Shown: in pieces, positions 1 through 9,481 of the stretch
How positions within the stretch are numbered: the first letter of the stretch is position 1
Layout: every line of letters starts with the position of its first letter
Assembly: GCA_910585625.1 (NCBI GenBank)
Contig: CAJUFQ010000007.1
Location: forward strand, 1 to 64,000
Direction of reading: 5' to 3'
DNA: 64,000 bases
DNA from: an uncultured Lachnospiraceae bacterium
Lineage (GTDB): Bacteria; Bacillota; Clostridia; Lachnospirales; Lachnospiraceae
Position numbers and translations under genes: made by a program
Notes under the pieces: model-generated
The model's input: only the letters and a program-made list of their open reading frames with translations
Told to the model about the DNA's origin: nothing
Database searches by the model: none

Positions 1-227
1 ATGTATCCTGCTCTCCGTTCCGTGTTCCAATCGCGCGGTTAGCGGCAGCACAGGCAGCGATTGCAAATAAATAAGTCTTGTGGTGGTAAGTCAATGCCCT
101 GTTTTTTCAGGGCATTGTACTATATTAAAGATACTTTTCATGAATTTGGAGGTATAGGGTTTTTTTGATTATATTTGTACATAATATAGCGTATAATCAA
201 GATGGAAGATAAATGGAGGAACGTGCC
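1..227. other. Left-edge region: possible gene tail, hairpin, leader
   Basis: Two plus-strand frames are open from the edge and stop at 68-70 and 72-74, so the last codons of a truncated upstream gene may lie here, but the tail is too short to identify. A perfect 10-bp inverted repeat (CAATGCCCTG at 92-101, CAGGGCATTG at 108-117) encloses a T6 loop; it could end an upstream transcript although no T-tract follows. A TATAAT box at 192-197 lies upstream of the first gene, without a convincing -35. Confidence 0.4.
92..117 (+). terminator. Perfect stem-loop, possible terminator
   Basis: A ten-pair stem with a six-T loop sits between the left-edge open frames and the first gene. The lack of a following T-run makes intrinsic termination only possible. 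Confidence 0.35.
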
Positions 228-602
228 GTGTATAGGTACATTGATATGGAAGATCTGGTTGCCAATGCCCTGATTGAATTAATGAAGCATGGAGAATCTG
301 ACAGAAAGGTAAGTTTGCAGATGCTTTCTGATTATGGGACAGCGATTGCAAAGTTTCTTTCAAATCAGGGACAGGATGCAATTCTCCTTTTGACAAAGCA
401 AAGCACATATGAATTTGTCTATGATTATGCTGAGTTTTTTTCGATGGAGACATATGACGGGACGGAATATATCGAATTGAAAAACGGTGTTACGATGAAC
501 GATTTACGACGTCATTTTCGGAAGAATCTTACAGTGGATTTTGCAAAGGCACTTACGAGGAGTGAGTCTTTGACAGCTTTGAAAATAGGGGCTGGAGCTT
601 AG
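228..602 (+). CDS. Unknown 124-aa protein upstream of HD phosphohydrolase
   Basis: I do not recognise this protein. It is soluble, mixed-charge, and has no signal peptide, membrane segment or Cys motif. The frame also has an ATG at 213, but GGAGGA at 215-220 lies inside that reading and is 7 nt ahead of a GTG at 228, so GTG228 (protein beginning MYRYIDMEDL) is the better start. Codon use is AT-rich, like the next gene and unlike the more GC-rich core genes farther right. A perfect hairpin (610-636) separates it from the HD gene, only about 55 nt downstream on the same strand. A functional pairing with that gene is inference from position only. Confidence 0.7.
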   Translation: MYRYIDMEDLVANALIELMKHGESDRKVSLQMLSDYGTAIAKFLSNQGQDAILLLTKQSTYEFVYDYAEFFSMETYDGTEYIELKNGVTMNDLRRHFRKNLTVDFAKALTRSESLTALKIGAGA

Positions 603-609
603 TAGTTCA

Positions 610-636
610 GAGGCGTTGCTATTATGGCAACGCCTC
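610..636 (+). terminator. Hairpin between the first two genes
   Basis: GAGGCGTTGC (610-619) pairs perfectly with GCAACGCCTC (627-636) around a 7-nt loop. Only a weak T-rich stretch follows, so it may be a partial terminator or an mRNA processing or stability element adjusting the ratio of the two flanking genes. Confidence 0.5.
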
Positions 637-657
637 TTATGATAGGGGGATAAAGTA

Positions 658-2604
658 TTGCAAGACGCAAGTGATAAAACGCAAGTTCAGAAGGCAGGAG
701 TATACAGAAAAAAGTTTAAGGATCCATTCTATGATTATATAGAAATTGACAATGAAATCGTATCTCAAATAATTGATACGCCATCATTTCAGAGATTAAA
801 GGATATCAGGCAGACGAGTTATACACCGTTGTTTCCGGCGGCATATCATAATCGGTATGTGCATTCGTTAGGGGTATATCATCTGGGATGCATGGCGTTT
901 GGGTCTATCGAACCTCAGTTAAGGGAGTATAGTAAAGGTACGAATTTAATTGATAAGATAGGAACAATACAGAGGATTTTTGAATTGGCATGCTTGCTCC
1001 ATGATGTGGGTCATGCACCATTTTCCCATACTGGCGAAAAGTTTTATTTAGATAAGTCAGAAAGTTTGTATATATCATTGAAAAATTGTGTTGGCAAAGA
1101 GAAGTTTTCTGCTGATTTTGATGGATTAGGAACAACGAAACCAGCAGCGCATGAGTGTATGAGCTGCATTGTAGGTCTGCGTACATATACAAGTTATTTT
1201 AAAAATGCAGAACAGCGGGATTTGTTTTCACGCTGCATTATAGGTATGCCGATAAAATTTGATGAGAAAGAGCCGCAAAAATATGTTGATAAGATGGACG
1301 AGTCAGAAAAAAAGAAGCTAAAAAAGGAAAGAGATGAATACAAACGTCAGAAAAAGGAGGTTGAATTGCTGAATTGTGTTATCAGCTTGCTTAATTCTTC
1401 TATTATTGATGTGGATCGTTTGGATTATATCATCCGTGATTCAGCAACAATCGGCTTTAAAAACGCTCAAGTGGATTATGCTCGGCTATTAGGCGGTTTA
1501 CGCATTGTAGAATGCGAAGAGCAGGCAGAACGTAAGGGTAGTTCGCGCAAGAAAAGCCAGAAGAAGCTGTGCATAGGGTATCACAAAAGTGCAATCAGCG
1601 TTATAGAAAGCGCGATTTATGCGCATGATACTGAGAAAAAATGGATCCAGGGACATCCGGCTATTCTTTATGAGATGACGGTACTCCAGAATGCAATGGA
1701 GCAGCTTACACATCTTTTTAGCTCGGAAACAGATTCCAATCCGATTTTTAGTTATGAGGCATTGACAGAGAAAGGAAAAGATCTTTTCTTTTCCAATTCT
1801 TTGTTTTCAGACGAAGCAAAGGAACTGTGGGAACAAAAGAAATTATTTTCATCAGATGCAGAAGCGCTGTTAGAGCAAGAGAAATTATTCGCTTCAAATA
1901 TTATCATAGACTCATCGGAATTGACAATTATCAGAAAATTTCCTCTCGTCTTATTGGCAGATGAAGATATTCTTTATCTAATGAAATTTTTTTGCAAAGA
2001 AGGATTAGGTTACGAATATTTTGCAAGAAATAAACGCCGTTATGCGGCTTGGAAGTCAGAAGCAGAATTTAGAGCGTTGTTCCAGGAAAAAATAGGTGAT
2101 GATTCTAAAAATATTAAAGTGTTGGAAGACAGTATAGAAGGGCTGGTTGATTACTGTTTGACAAAGACAGGTTTGCCTATCGTTAAAAGAGAAATTTATT
2201 CTATCTTGGACGCAGAGCAGGATCAGGCAGAAAAGGAATATGATGAGTTCGATAAGGACCATTATGAAGATATTTTGGATAATGTTAATAAATATCGGCA
2301 TTGGGTCAAAGTGTTGGAGGAGATTGCAGATGAGTTAGAACTTGAGTTTGAATTTCTCATTATTTTCCAGAAGAAATTCAGCAGTAGTTTCCGGACAACG
2401 GTAGGCGAAATCCCTATCTTATTTCCTAATCTAAATGACAGTGTGATTCCACTGAAAAATGTGGTTGATGTGTTAAGATCCAGTGCAGATAAGAAATCAA
2501 ATTTTTTCCATATCTTTTATAAGTCTAAAACATCAAGTGAGAAAAGTAAAAAGGAAATTGTTAATGTGATTTCACAAAAGCTGATTTCTTCGATAAATGA
2601 TTAG
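658..2604 (+). CDS. HD-superfamily phosphohydrolase (COG1078-like dNTPase family)
   Basis: The N-terminal half carries the full signature of SAMHD1/dGTPase-like HD phosphohydrolases: FQRLKDIRQ near residue 45, a YHNRYVHSLGV motif at 63-73, the metal-binding HDVGHAPFSH at about 115-124, and DVDRLDYIIRDS near residue 250. Members hydrolyse dNTPs or other phosphoesters in the cytoplasm; substrate cannot be told here. At 648 aa it is longer than typical family members, with a charged C-terminal extension rich in Lys and Glu. Translation starts at TTG658, 8 nt after a GGGGG ribosome site (645-649). It is AT-rich relative to the rest of the window, suggesting horizontal acquisition. A role in phage defence is possible for this family but unproven here. 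Confidence 0.85.
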   Translation: MQDASDKTQVQKAGVYRKKFKDPFYDYIEIDNEIVSQIIDTPSFQRLKDIRQTSYTPLFPAAYHNRYVHSLGVYHLGCMAFGSIEPQLREYSKGTNLIDKIGTIQRIFELACLLHDVGHAPFSHTGEKFYLDKSESLYISLKNCVGKEKFSADFDGLGTTKPAAHECMSCIVGLRTYTSYFKNAEQRDLFSRCIIGMPIKFDEKEPQKYVDKMDESEKKKLKKERDEYKRQKKEVELLNCVISLLNSSIIDVDRLDYIIRDSATIGFKNAQVDYARLLGGLRIVECEEQAERKGSSRKKSQKKLCIGYHKSAISVIESAIYAHDTEKKWIQGHPAILYEMTVLQNAMEQLTHLFSSETDSNPIFSYEALTEKGKDLFFSNSLFSDEAKELWEQKKLFSSDAEALLEQEKLFASNIIIDSSELTIIRKFPLVLLADEDILYLMKFFCKEGLGYEYFARNKRRYAAWKSEAEFRALFQEKIGDDSKNIKVLEDSIEGLVDYCLTKTGLPIVKREIYSILDAEQDQAEKEYDEFDKDHYEDILDNVNKYRHWVKVLEEIADELELEFEFLIIFQKKFSSSFRTTVGEIPILFPNLNDSVIPLKNVVDVLRSSADKKSNFFHIFYKSKTSSEKSKKEIVNVISQKLISSIND

Positions 2605-2698
2605 CAAGCAAAGATATGTAAAGGGTTTGCTGTGGTGACCGCCTGCCAGTGTTTCTGGAATTTTGATCATGAAAAGTAAAAAATTTAGAGAATTTTTA

Positions 2699-2728
2699 TT
2701 GCCTATTGCATTCGTTATGTATTATAAT
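2699..2728 (+). promoter_or_regulatory. Probable pckA promoter
   Basis: TTGCCT at 2699-2704 and TATAAT at 2723-2728 are separated by 18 bp. The predicted transcript has a leader of about 105 nt ahead of pckA. Read by eye only. Confidence 0.5.
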
Positions 2729-2841
2729 ATAGGACAGGAAGTTAATATTTCCCATTTCCATAAAGAGTGCGGCAGTATGCGGTGTCTGGGAAGCGAGGAA
2801 ATCTTCACTTCAGAAAAAGAAAAAAGAAAAGAGGTAAAAAA

Positions 2842-4446
2842 ATGAGCAAAATCGATTTGAGCAAGTATGGTATTACTGGCACCACAGAGATTGTACACAA
2901 CCCTTCCTACGATGAACTGTTCAAGGAAGAGACAAAGTCTGATTTGGAAGGTTATGAAAAAGGACAGGTCAGCGAGCTTGGCGCAGTTAATGTAATGACA
3001 GGTATTTACACAGGCCGTTCTCCCAAAGACAAATTCATCGTTATGGATGAGAATTCCAAAGACACTGTATGGTGGACTTCCGATGAGTATAAGAATGATA
3101 ACCATCCGGCTAGCGAGGAGACATGGGATGCAGTAAAGAAAATTGCCCAGAAAGAGCTTTCTGATAAGAGGCTGTTCGTGGTAGATGCCTTCTGCGGTGC
3201 AAACAAAGATACCCGCATGGCTATCCGTTTCATTATGGAAGTCGCATGGCAGGCTCACTTTGTAGAGAATATGTTCATCATGCCTTCTGCTGAGGAACTT
3301 GAGAGCTTTGAGCCGGATTTTGTTGTATTCAACGCTTCCAAGGCAAAAGTTGAAAATTATAAGGAATTAGGGCTGAACTCTGAGACAGCTGTTGTGTTTA
3401 ACATCACAAGCCGCGAGCAGGTTATCATCAATACCTGGTATGGCGGAGAGATGAAGAAAGGTATGTTCTCTATGATGAACTACTATCTGCCGCTGAAGGG
3501 CATCGCTGCTATGCACTGCTCTGCAAACACAGACATGAACGGTGAGAATACCGCTATCTTCTTCGGACTTTCCGGAACGGGCAAGACTACGCTGTCTACC
3601 GATCCTAAGCGTCTTCTGATTGGTGATGACGAGCATGGTTGGGATGACAATGGCGTGTTCAATTTTGAGGGTGGCTGCTACGCTAAGGTAATCAACCTCG
3701 ATAAGGATTCTGAGCCAGACATTTACAACGCTATCAAGAGGGATGCGCTTCTTGAGAATGTAACCTTGGATGCAGATGGCAAGATTGACTTTGACGATAA
3801 GAGCGTGACAGAAAATACACGTGTATCTTATCCGATTAACCATATCGAGAAGATTGTACGTCCAGTATCTTCTGCACCGGCAGCTAAGAATGTAATCTTC
3901 CTGTCTGCAGATGCTTTTGGCGTACTTCCTCCAGTATCCGTATTGACGCCGGAGCAGACACAGTATTATTTCCTGTCAGGCTTCACAGCTAAGCTTGCAG
4001 GGACAGAGCGCGGCATCACAGAGCCTACTCCTACTTTTTCCGCTTGTTTTGGACAGGCATTCTTAGAGCTGCATCCGACCAAGTATGCAGAAGAGCTTGT
4101 TAAGAGAATGGAGAAGAGCGGTGCCAAGGCATATCTTGTAAATACAGGATGGAACGGCACAGGTAAGCGTATTTCCATCAAAGATACCAGAGGAATCATT
4201 GACGCAATCTTAAATGGAGACATTCTGAATGCTCCTACCAAGAAGATTCCGTTCTTTGACTTTGAGGTACCGACAGAGCTTCCAGGTGTGGATTCTGCAA
4301 TTCTTGATCCGCGTGATACCTATGCAGACGTTTCCGAATGGGAGACAAAGGCAAAAGACCTTGCACAGAGATTTGTTAAGAACTTTGCGAAATATGAAGG
4401 CAATGACGCAGGGAAAGCGCTTGTTTCTGCGGGTCCTAAGGCATAA
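2842..4446 (+). CDS. pckA: Phosphoenolpyruvate carboxykinase (ATP)
   Basis: Interconverts oxaloacetate and PEP with ATP/ADP in the cytosol; in fermenting anaerobes it often runs toward oxaloacetate and succinate formation. The 534-aa length matches the ATP-dependent family. Visible motifs include the kinase-1a P-loop GLSGTGKTTLS near residue 245 and the metal-binding kinase-2 region GDDEHGWDD shortly after. The frame is open from 2767, but ATG2842 follows a GAGGT ribosome site (2831-2835) and starts the conserved MSKIDLSKYGI sequence, so the upstream in-frame ATG is rejected. It appears monocistronic: the next gene begins 325 nt away after a hairpin terminator. Confidence 0.97.
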   Translation: MSKIDLSKYGITGTTEIVHNPSYDELFKEETKSDLEGYEKGQVSELGAVNVMTGIYTGRSPKDKFIVMDENSKDTVWWTSDEYKNDNHPASEETWDAVKKIAQKELSDKRLFVVDAFCGANKDTRMAIRFIMEVAWQAHFVENMFIMPSAEELESFEPDFVVFNASKAKVENYKELGLNSETAVVFNITSREQVIINTWYGGEMKKGMFSMMNYYLPLKGIAAMHCSANTDMNGENTAIFFGLSGTGKTTLSTDPKRLLIGDDEHGWDDNGVFNFEGGCYAKVINLDKDSEPDIYNAIKRDALLENVTLDADGKIDFDDKSVTENTRVSYPINHIEKIVRPVSSAPAAKNVIFLSADAFGVLPPVSVLTPEQTQYYFLSGFTAKLAGTERGITEPTPTFSACFGQAFLELHPTKYAEELVKRMEKSGAKAYLVNTGWNGTGKRISIKDTRGIIDAILNGDILNAPTKKIPFFDFEVPTELPGVDSAILDPRDTYADVSEWETKAKDLAQRFVKNFAKYEGNDAGKALVSAGPKA

Positions 4447-4771
4447 GGAAGCTGTATGGGGCTGTTAGGTTTTCTGCTTTAGCAGGTTTGGTAAACCAGC
4501 GGCTAAGCGATTGAGCAAAAATACAATAGTGATTTTATATAACCAGGCGATACGTGATACGGTGAACCCGAATCATGGATTGCCTGGTTTTTATTCCCGA
4601 TAGCAATGAGGGAAGAACTTAATGTGATAAAGCCTGAAGTCAGGGACAATTCGTTCTTGAGGGATACATAAGCCAGAATTGGCATATCTGGAGACAAAAT
4701 TAGCATAAAAACAATAGAGAGTGTTATGATATAATATATGAAAATATAATATAATAGGGAGAGAGACGCAT
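4447..4771. other. Intergenic region after pckA
   Basis: No gene is supported. It holds an imperfect hairpin just after pckA (about 4474-4508), a second hairpin with a T-run (4541-4592), and a stretch starting ATTCCCGATAGCAATGAG that resembles another intergenic stretch near 36920. A TATAAT at 4730-4735 precedes the regulator gene, but no good -35 was seen. No AgrD-like peptide ORF was found. Confidence 0.5.
4541..4592 (+). terminator. Probable terminator downstream of pckA
   Basis: AACCAGGC (4541-4548) pairs with GCCTGGTT (4582-4589) and runs into further T residues. The loop is long (33 nt), with a few inner pairs. Confidence 0.55.
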
Positions 4772-5470
4772 ATGAGAATTGCGGTCTATGATGACAGTTC
4801 AGAGGACGCCCTATCCCTGCAAGAGAAACTGAAAGGGCAGGAGGTGAGGATATACTCTTCTGCTACAATGCTACTTGAAGACCTCAGAGAAAGAGGCGAA
4901 AGCTATGATCTATATTTGTTGGATATTTTTATCGAAGGATCCATAGATGGGATTGAACTTGCAAAGAAGCTGCGTAAAATAGATAAAAACGCGGTCATAT
5001 GTTTTGTTTCAGTCAGTGATGCCTTTTACCGTGAGGCGTTTGACCTCTATGCAGTCCAATATTTGCTGAAGCCGGTTCAGGAGTACTATCTCAGCCAGCT
5101 TTTAGGCAGGGTATCGGGAGGCCTTACAAAGGACAAGGGGCAGAGCCTTTGCTTTAAATGGCGTGGGCAGTCTGGCTCCATACCCTATAAGGATATTCTC
5201 TATATCAGCAGCAGGGAGCATACGATTTCTATTTATTGTACGGATGGGACGGTGCAGGCATGCAAAGGGAAATTAAGTGAGATGGCACAGCAGATATGTG
5301 GCGGGATATTCCTGAGATGCCACCAGAGTTTTATTGTTAATATATACCAGGCAGATTCACTGAGCGGAAAGGATTTGGTAATCTGCGGGCAGAGGATTCC
5401 TATTTCCCGGCGTTATTACGCGCAGGTTAAAAAAAGGTATCAGGAAATCTTATTTGAGGAGGTAAACTGA
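4772..5470 (+). CDS. LytTR-family response regulator (AgrA/VirR type)
   Basis: Cytoplasmic two-component regulator. Residues 1-115 form a receiver domain with acidic pair D7/D8, probable phospho-acceptor D51 (in YLLDIF) and conserved K100 (in LLKPV). Residues from about 125 form a LytTR DNA-binding domain (RCHQSFIVN and PISRRYYAQVK are typical). The length, 232 aa, is usual for AgrA-like regulators. The TGA stop shares its last base with the ATG of the kinase gene, so the two are translationally coupled and surely cognate. No AgrB or peptide precursor is adjacent, so target genes and signal are unknown. Confidence 0.92.
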   Translation: MRIAVYDDSSEDALSLQEKLKGQEVRIYSSATMLLEDLRERGESYDLYLLDIFIEGSIDGIELAKKLRKIDKNAVICFVSVSDAFYREAFDLYAVQYLLKPVQEYYLSQLLGRVSGGLTKDKGQSLCFKWRGQSGSIPYKDILYISSREHTISIYCTDGTVQACKGKLSEMAQQICGGIFLRCHQSFIVNIYQADSLSGKDLVICGQRIPISRRYYAQVKKRYQEILFEEVN

Positions 5471-6747
5471 TGGAAGTATTGCGGGAGCTGTCAGTGCTGT
5501 GGTCGTTGTTCCACATATTGATTCTCTTCATGTTGCTATACCGGTCCCGTTATTCAAGAAGAAAAACGATTCTTCTTACAGGACTTGCAATGATGCCGGT
5601 GATTTTGCTTAATTTGGCAGGCGTGGCAATTTATGGGGCTGTGTTTATGGGGAAGATTTTTATCTTGACTTGTACCTTACCTAGCGTCCTGTTTTTCTGG
5701 TTCATCTCGGAAGATAAAAAAGGAAGGTTTTTCTTTACCTTTTGTCTGGCGGATACATTGGCCCTCTGGATTATTGCGTTGACAAATGTATTGGATTTCT
5801 ATTTTGGCGGGGAAAAATGTATCCTGATGCTTATTGGCAGGATTCTTTTGTTTCCGCTAGTGGAATGGGTAGCAATCCGTTATTTAAGGAAGCCTTATCT
5901 GGAACTACAGAAGTCGGTGGCAAGCGGCTGGGGAATTTTTGCGGGCATGACGGCACTGTATTATGTCCTGCTGGCGGTTTTCCTCAATTTTCCTGTGATA
6001 ATCACGGCAAGGCCGCAAGAACTGCCGACCTTCGTTTTGATAATGGTGCTGATGCCCATGACATATGCTGTCATTTTTTCTGCGCTTTATCGCCAGCTTC
6101 TGTTATATAGGCGGCAGCAGGAAGAGCGCATTTTGCAGGAACAAAAGAATGCCTTGGAGGTACAGCTTGAAAACCAGCAGCGCATTCGCAGGATGAAACA
6201 TGATATGAAGGGGTATGCAGCCACCCTGTCAGGCCTGCTTGCCTCAGGAAAAATAGAGGAGGCACAGGAATATCTGAAAGACGTGAGGACGGAGATGGAC
6301 AAATCATTGGGGCAGTTCTGCGCGAACCCATATATCAATGCGGTATTTGTCCATTACGTCCAGAAGTTCCAGGAACTGGGGGCAGAGTGCAGGATGGAAA
6401 TACAGATTGGTGATGAACCATTGCCTTATATGGATTTGTGCCAGATTCTTTCCAATGGACTCGAAAATGCGTATGATGCCTTGAAAGGTATTCCTACGGA
6501 GGGAAGGGGAGTTTCCGTAAAGATGAGATACAATCGGGAGTACCTCATCATCCGTATCAAGAACCGCTGCCGGGAGGGGATGCATGTGGATAAAGGCAAG
6601 ATTCCTGACACGACGAAAGAGGGGGAGGAGCATGGGTTTGGCTTGCTTACTGTTCAGGAAGCTGCCAATAGGCTTGGCGGTGAGATGTTCTGCTATACAG
6701 AAGCTGGCAGCTTCGTTTTAGATGTGTTGGTGAAAATTATAAAATAA
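5470..6747 (+). CDS. GHKL sensor histidine kinase (AgrC-like)
   Basis: Membrane sensor kinase of 425 aa. About six hydrophobic segments fill residues 10-210. A short coiled-coil linker (QQEERILQEQKNALE) and the dimerisation helix with probable phospho-accepting H244 (RRMKHDMKGY) follow. The C-terminal GHKL ATPase shows the N-box (LSNGLENAYDAL, about 326-337) and G-box (EHGFGLLTVQEAA). This topology is that of kinases sensing peptides through a polytopic domain. It overlaps the LytTR regulator gene by one base and ends at a terminator hairpin, so the pair forms a two-gene operon. The ligand cannot be inferred because no peptide-processing gene lies nearby. Confidence 0.92.
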   Translation: MEVLRELSVLWSLFHILILFMLLYRSRYSRRKTILLTGLAMMPVILLNLAGVAIYGAVFMGKIFILTCTLPSVLFFWFISEDKKGRFFFTFCLADTLALWIIALTNVLDFYFGGEKCILMLIGRILLFPLVEWVAIRYLRKPYLELQKSVASGWGIFAGMTALYYVLLAVFLNFPVIITARPQELPTFVLIMVLMPMTYAVIFSALYRQLLLYRRQQEERILQEQKNALEVQLENQQRIRRMKHDMKGYAATLSGLLASGKIEEAQEYLKDVRTEMDKSLGQFCANPYINAVFVHYVQKFQELGAECRMEIQIGDEPLPYMDLCQILSNGLENAYDALKGIPTEGRGVSVKMRYNREYLIIRIKNRCREGMHVDKGKIPDTTKEGEEHGFGLLTVQEAANRLGGEMFCYTEAGSFVLDVLVKIIK

Positions 6748-6750
6748 ATC

Positions 6751-6795
6751 TACCAATGGTGGAGACATACTTTTTGCAGTACCATTGGCTTTTCT
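6751..6795 (+). terminator. Terminator after the two-component pair
   Basis: CCAATGGT (6753-6760) pairs with ACCATTGG (6781-6788), followed by CTTTTCT. The loop itself contains a T5 run. Confidence 0.6.
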
Positions 6796-6858
6796 ATTCC
6801 CGAGGAATTGCCACCGCTAGGGCGCTTCGGAAATAGACACGCGTACAAAGAGTTAGCT

Positions 6859-8238
6859 TTATTTAAGGAAAAAACGTACCAGCCTTTCATGCATTGCTTT
6901 GTAGGGCTGGTAGCGCATGGGTAAATCAATCCAAGTCTTCTTGTCTACAATGCTCTTGTAATGGGAGAACGTGGCAAATCCTTCTTTCCCATGGTAGGAT
7001 CCCATGCCACTTTCGCCGAATCCGCCGAACCCTAATTCGCTGGTGGCAAGGTGGATGACGGTGTCGTTGATACAGCCTCCGCCAAAGCCGCACTGCGCTG
7101 TGAATTTCTTGGCAATATGTTTATCAGAAGTAAAAACGTACAGAGCCAGCGGATGCGGCATGCTGTTTATTTTTTTGATGGCTTCCTCTATGGATTTGAA
7201 GGTGAGGACAGGGAGCAGAGGGCCGAAGATTTCTTCCTGCATTACTTTATCTGAGAATGTGACATTATCCATAACGGTAGGTTCAATTCGCAATGATGTG
7301 GTATCCGTCTGACCGCCGTAGACAGTTTTTTCTGTATCTATCAGTCCTAATACCCTCTGGTAATGCTTTTCATTGATGATTTTTCCGTAATTACTATTTT
7401 TCAGGGGAGCATCCCCGAATTGGTGCTGGATTTGTTTTTGGATTTCGGCGATCAGAGGATCTTTGATGGCTGCATCGCAGTAAATGTAGTCAGGAGCCAC
7501 GCATGTCTGTCCGCAGTTGAGGAATTTGCCAAAGACAATTCTTTTAGCCGCAAGTTTCAGGTTTGCGCTTTTTTCAACTATGCAGGGACTTTTTCCGCCT
7601 AGTTCCAGAGTGACCGGAGTAAGGTTTTCCGCAGCATGGCGCATGACCTCTTTTCCCACAGCATGGCTGCCGGTGAAAAAAATATAGTCGAAGCGTTGGT
7701 TTAATAGGCAGTTATTCTCTTTGCGCCCTCCGGTGATGACGGAAACATGCTCCCGGCCGAAGCATTTATGGATGATTTCGGAGATGGCCCGACTGGTGTG
7801 CGGGGAGTAAGCACTTGGCTTTATGACAGCCGTGTTGCCTGCTGCAATCGCATCTACCAGTGGCTCCATTGTCAGCAGGAAAGGGTAATTCCAAGGACTC
7901 ATAATCAGTACTGTTCCATAAGGGGAAGGTTTCTTAAAGCTTCTGGAATGGAATTGTGAGAGTGGCGTATGAACCCTTCTTTCTTTTGCAAGAGAGCTGA
8001 TATGTTTCAGCATATAGCTGATTTCACTGAGGACAAGTCCGACTTCGCACATATAGCTTTCGAATTGGCTTTTCCCCAAATCCTTGCGGATTGCCTCTGT
8101 AACTACAGCTTCATAGTTATTAATGCAGGATTTAAGCTTCTTAAGCGCTTTTATGCGGAATCCTATGTCCAGTGTCGTGCCAGAGTGGAAAAATTCTCTC
8201 TGTATGTTAATGGTCTGTTTTATCATAGCTTCATTCAT
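6859..8238 (-). CDS. Aldehyde dehydrogenase (class 3-like, NAD(P)-dependent)
   Basis: Oxidises aldehydes to carboxylates (or, with other partners, the reverse). About 459 aa, matching short class-3 ALDHs. Visible motifs: SPWNYPF near residue 115, the nucleotide-binding FFTGSHAVGK near 190, catalytic Glu in LELGGKSP, and the nucleophilic Cys in NCGQTCVAPDY (about residue 246). An ATG at 8250 exists, but the AAGG ribosome site is too close to it; ATG8238 (MNEAMIKQ) is better spaced. It follows the iron-type alcohol dehydrogenase by 27 nt on the same strand, so the two likely handle one alcohol/aldehyde/acid chain under the MarR regulator. Confidence 0.93.
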   Translation of the reverse strand: MNEAMIKQTINIQREFFHSGTTLDIGFRIKALKKLKSCINNYEAVVTEAIRKDLGKSQFESYMCEVGLVLSEISYMLKHISSLAKERRVHTPLSQFHSRSFKKPSPYGTVLIMSPWNYPFLLTMEPLVDAIAAGNTAVIKPSAYSPHTSRAISEIIHKCFGREHVSVITGGRKENNCLLNQRFDYIFFTGSHAVGKEVMRHAAENLTPVTLELGGKSPCIVEKSANLKLAAKRIVFGKFLNCGQTCVAPDYIYCDAAIKDPLIAEIQKQIQHQFGDAPLKNSNYGKIINEKHYQRVLGLIDTEKTVYGGQTDTTSLRIEPTVMDNVTFSDKVMQEEIFGPLLPVLTFKSIEEAIKKINSMPHPLALYVFTSDKHIAKKFTAQCGFGGGCINDTVIHLATSELGFGGFGESGMGSYHGKEGFATFSHYKSIVDKKTWIDLPMRYQPYKAMHERLVRFFLK

Positions 8239-8265
8239 AATTAAATCCATCCTTAATATTATTTC

Positions 8266-9465
8266 TTATTCCATCAGCAGATAATAGAACTGCTCTAATT
8301 CCTTAGCGTTCATCAAGACCGGAACTGGGTACAGAGGGTTGGCCTCTTTGTCTGCATAGTGAGAGAGTTTCGGTATATCTTCTTCCTTAATCTCAGAAAT
8401 AGTGTCTCCGATTTGAAACCGGTTTTTCATTTCTGCAATAGCAGTGATAAATTTTTTTGCTGCTTCCACAGGCGGAGTGTCTTTGTTGGCAATGCCGGCT
8501 TCGGTCGCCAGACGGTGCAGTTTCTTATGGATGCTGGAGCCATAAGCGTCAAGGACAAACGGAAGGAGGACTGCATTTGCCAGCCCATGAGGGACATTGT
8601 ACTGCCCGCTAAGAGAATGTGCGACTGCATGGACATAACCTACGTAAGATTTCGTAAATGCGCAGCCTGCGTAGAACGAAGCTTTGAGCATGTTGCGTCT
8701 GGCGTCGATATCACTGCCGTTTTCATAGGCATTGTCCAGGTTCTCAAAAATGAGCTTCACGGCAAGCAATGCGTCTTTTCTGGTTCCATGGGTGGTGGAG
8801 TTGCCGATATAAGCTTCCACGGCATGGGTCAGTGCGTCCATTCCTGTTGTTGCGGTGACAAATGGCGGCAGGCTTACCGTAACCTTAGGATCCAGCACGG
8901 CATAGCGGGGAATCAGGGGGAAGTCGTTGATGGCATATTTATGTCTGGTCTCGGCATCCGTGATTACAGCGGCCAGGGTAGTTTCGCTTCCGGTTCCGGC
9001 GGTTGTCGGAATGGCAATCAAGAGAGGGAGCTTTTTATGTACTTTTAAGATGCCTTTCATTTTGGAAAGTGGCTGCCTGGGCTTGGAAATCCTGGCTCCT
9101 ACCGCTTTTGCGCAGTCCATGCTCGAGCCGCCGCCAAAGCCTATGATGGCACAGCATCCCTCAGAAACGTATCGTTCTGCTGCTTCATCCACATTAGTGG
9201 TAGTAGGGTTGGCGACTGTCTTATCGTAGACGGCATATTTGATGTCGTTTGCTGAGAGCGTCTGTTCCAGCCGTCTGGTCAGGCCAAGTTCGCGGATTCC
9301 TGCATCTGTTATGATTAATACGGAGTTCTTACCATGTTTTTTGAGGATTTCAGGAATGCCCTTTATGCTTTTGATGATTTTTGGTTTCCGATAGGGGAGG
9401 AAGGGGAGTGCAATCTTAAATACTGTCTGAAATGTCCGGCAGTATAGTTTCCGTAATTTGTTCAT
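8266..9465 (-). CDS. Iron-containing alcohol dehydrogenase
   Basis: NAD(P)-dependent alcohol/aldehyde interconversion by a group III (metal-dependent) dehydrogenase of 399 aa. The nucleotide-binding GFGGGSSMDCAKAVG lies near residue 115. Metal ligands are visible in GMDALTHAVEAY and in HAVAHSLSGQYNVPHG, which supply the Asp/His set of the family. The N-terminal 35 residues are basic and not typical of the fold. It sits between the MarR gene (16-nt gap) and the aldehyde dehydrogenase, forming a three-gene minus-strand operon. Substrate is unknown; butanol-type or toxic aldehyde handling are both possible. Confidence 0.93.
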   Translation of the reverse strand: MNKLRKLYCRTFQTVFKIALPFLPYRKPKIIKSIKGIPEILKKHGKNSVLIITDAGIRELGLTRRLEQTLSANDIKYAVYDKTVANPTTTNVDEAAERYVSEGCCAIIGFGGGSSMDCAKAVGARISKPRQPLSKMKGILKVHKKLPLLIAIPTTAGTGSETTLAAVITDAETRHKYAINDFPLIPRYAVLDPKVTVSLPPFVTATTGMDALTHAVEAYIGNSTTHGTRKDALLAVKLIFENLDNAYENGSDIDARRNMLKASFYAGCAFTKSYVGYVHAVAHSLSGQYNVPHGLANAVLLPFVLDAYGSSIHKKLHRLATEAGIANKDTPPVEAAKKFITAIAEMKNRFQIGDTISEIKEEDIPKLSHYADKEANPLYPVPVLMNAKELEQFYYLLME

Positions 9466-9481
9466 TTGTGCGGATCCTTTC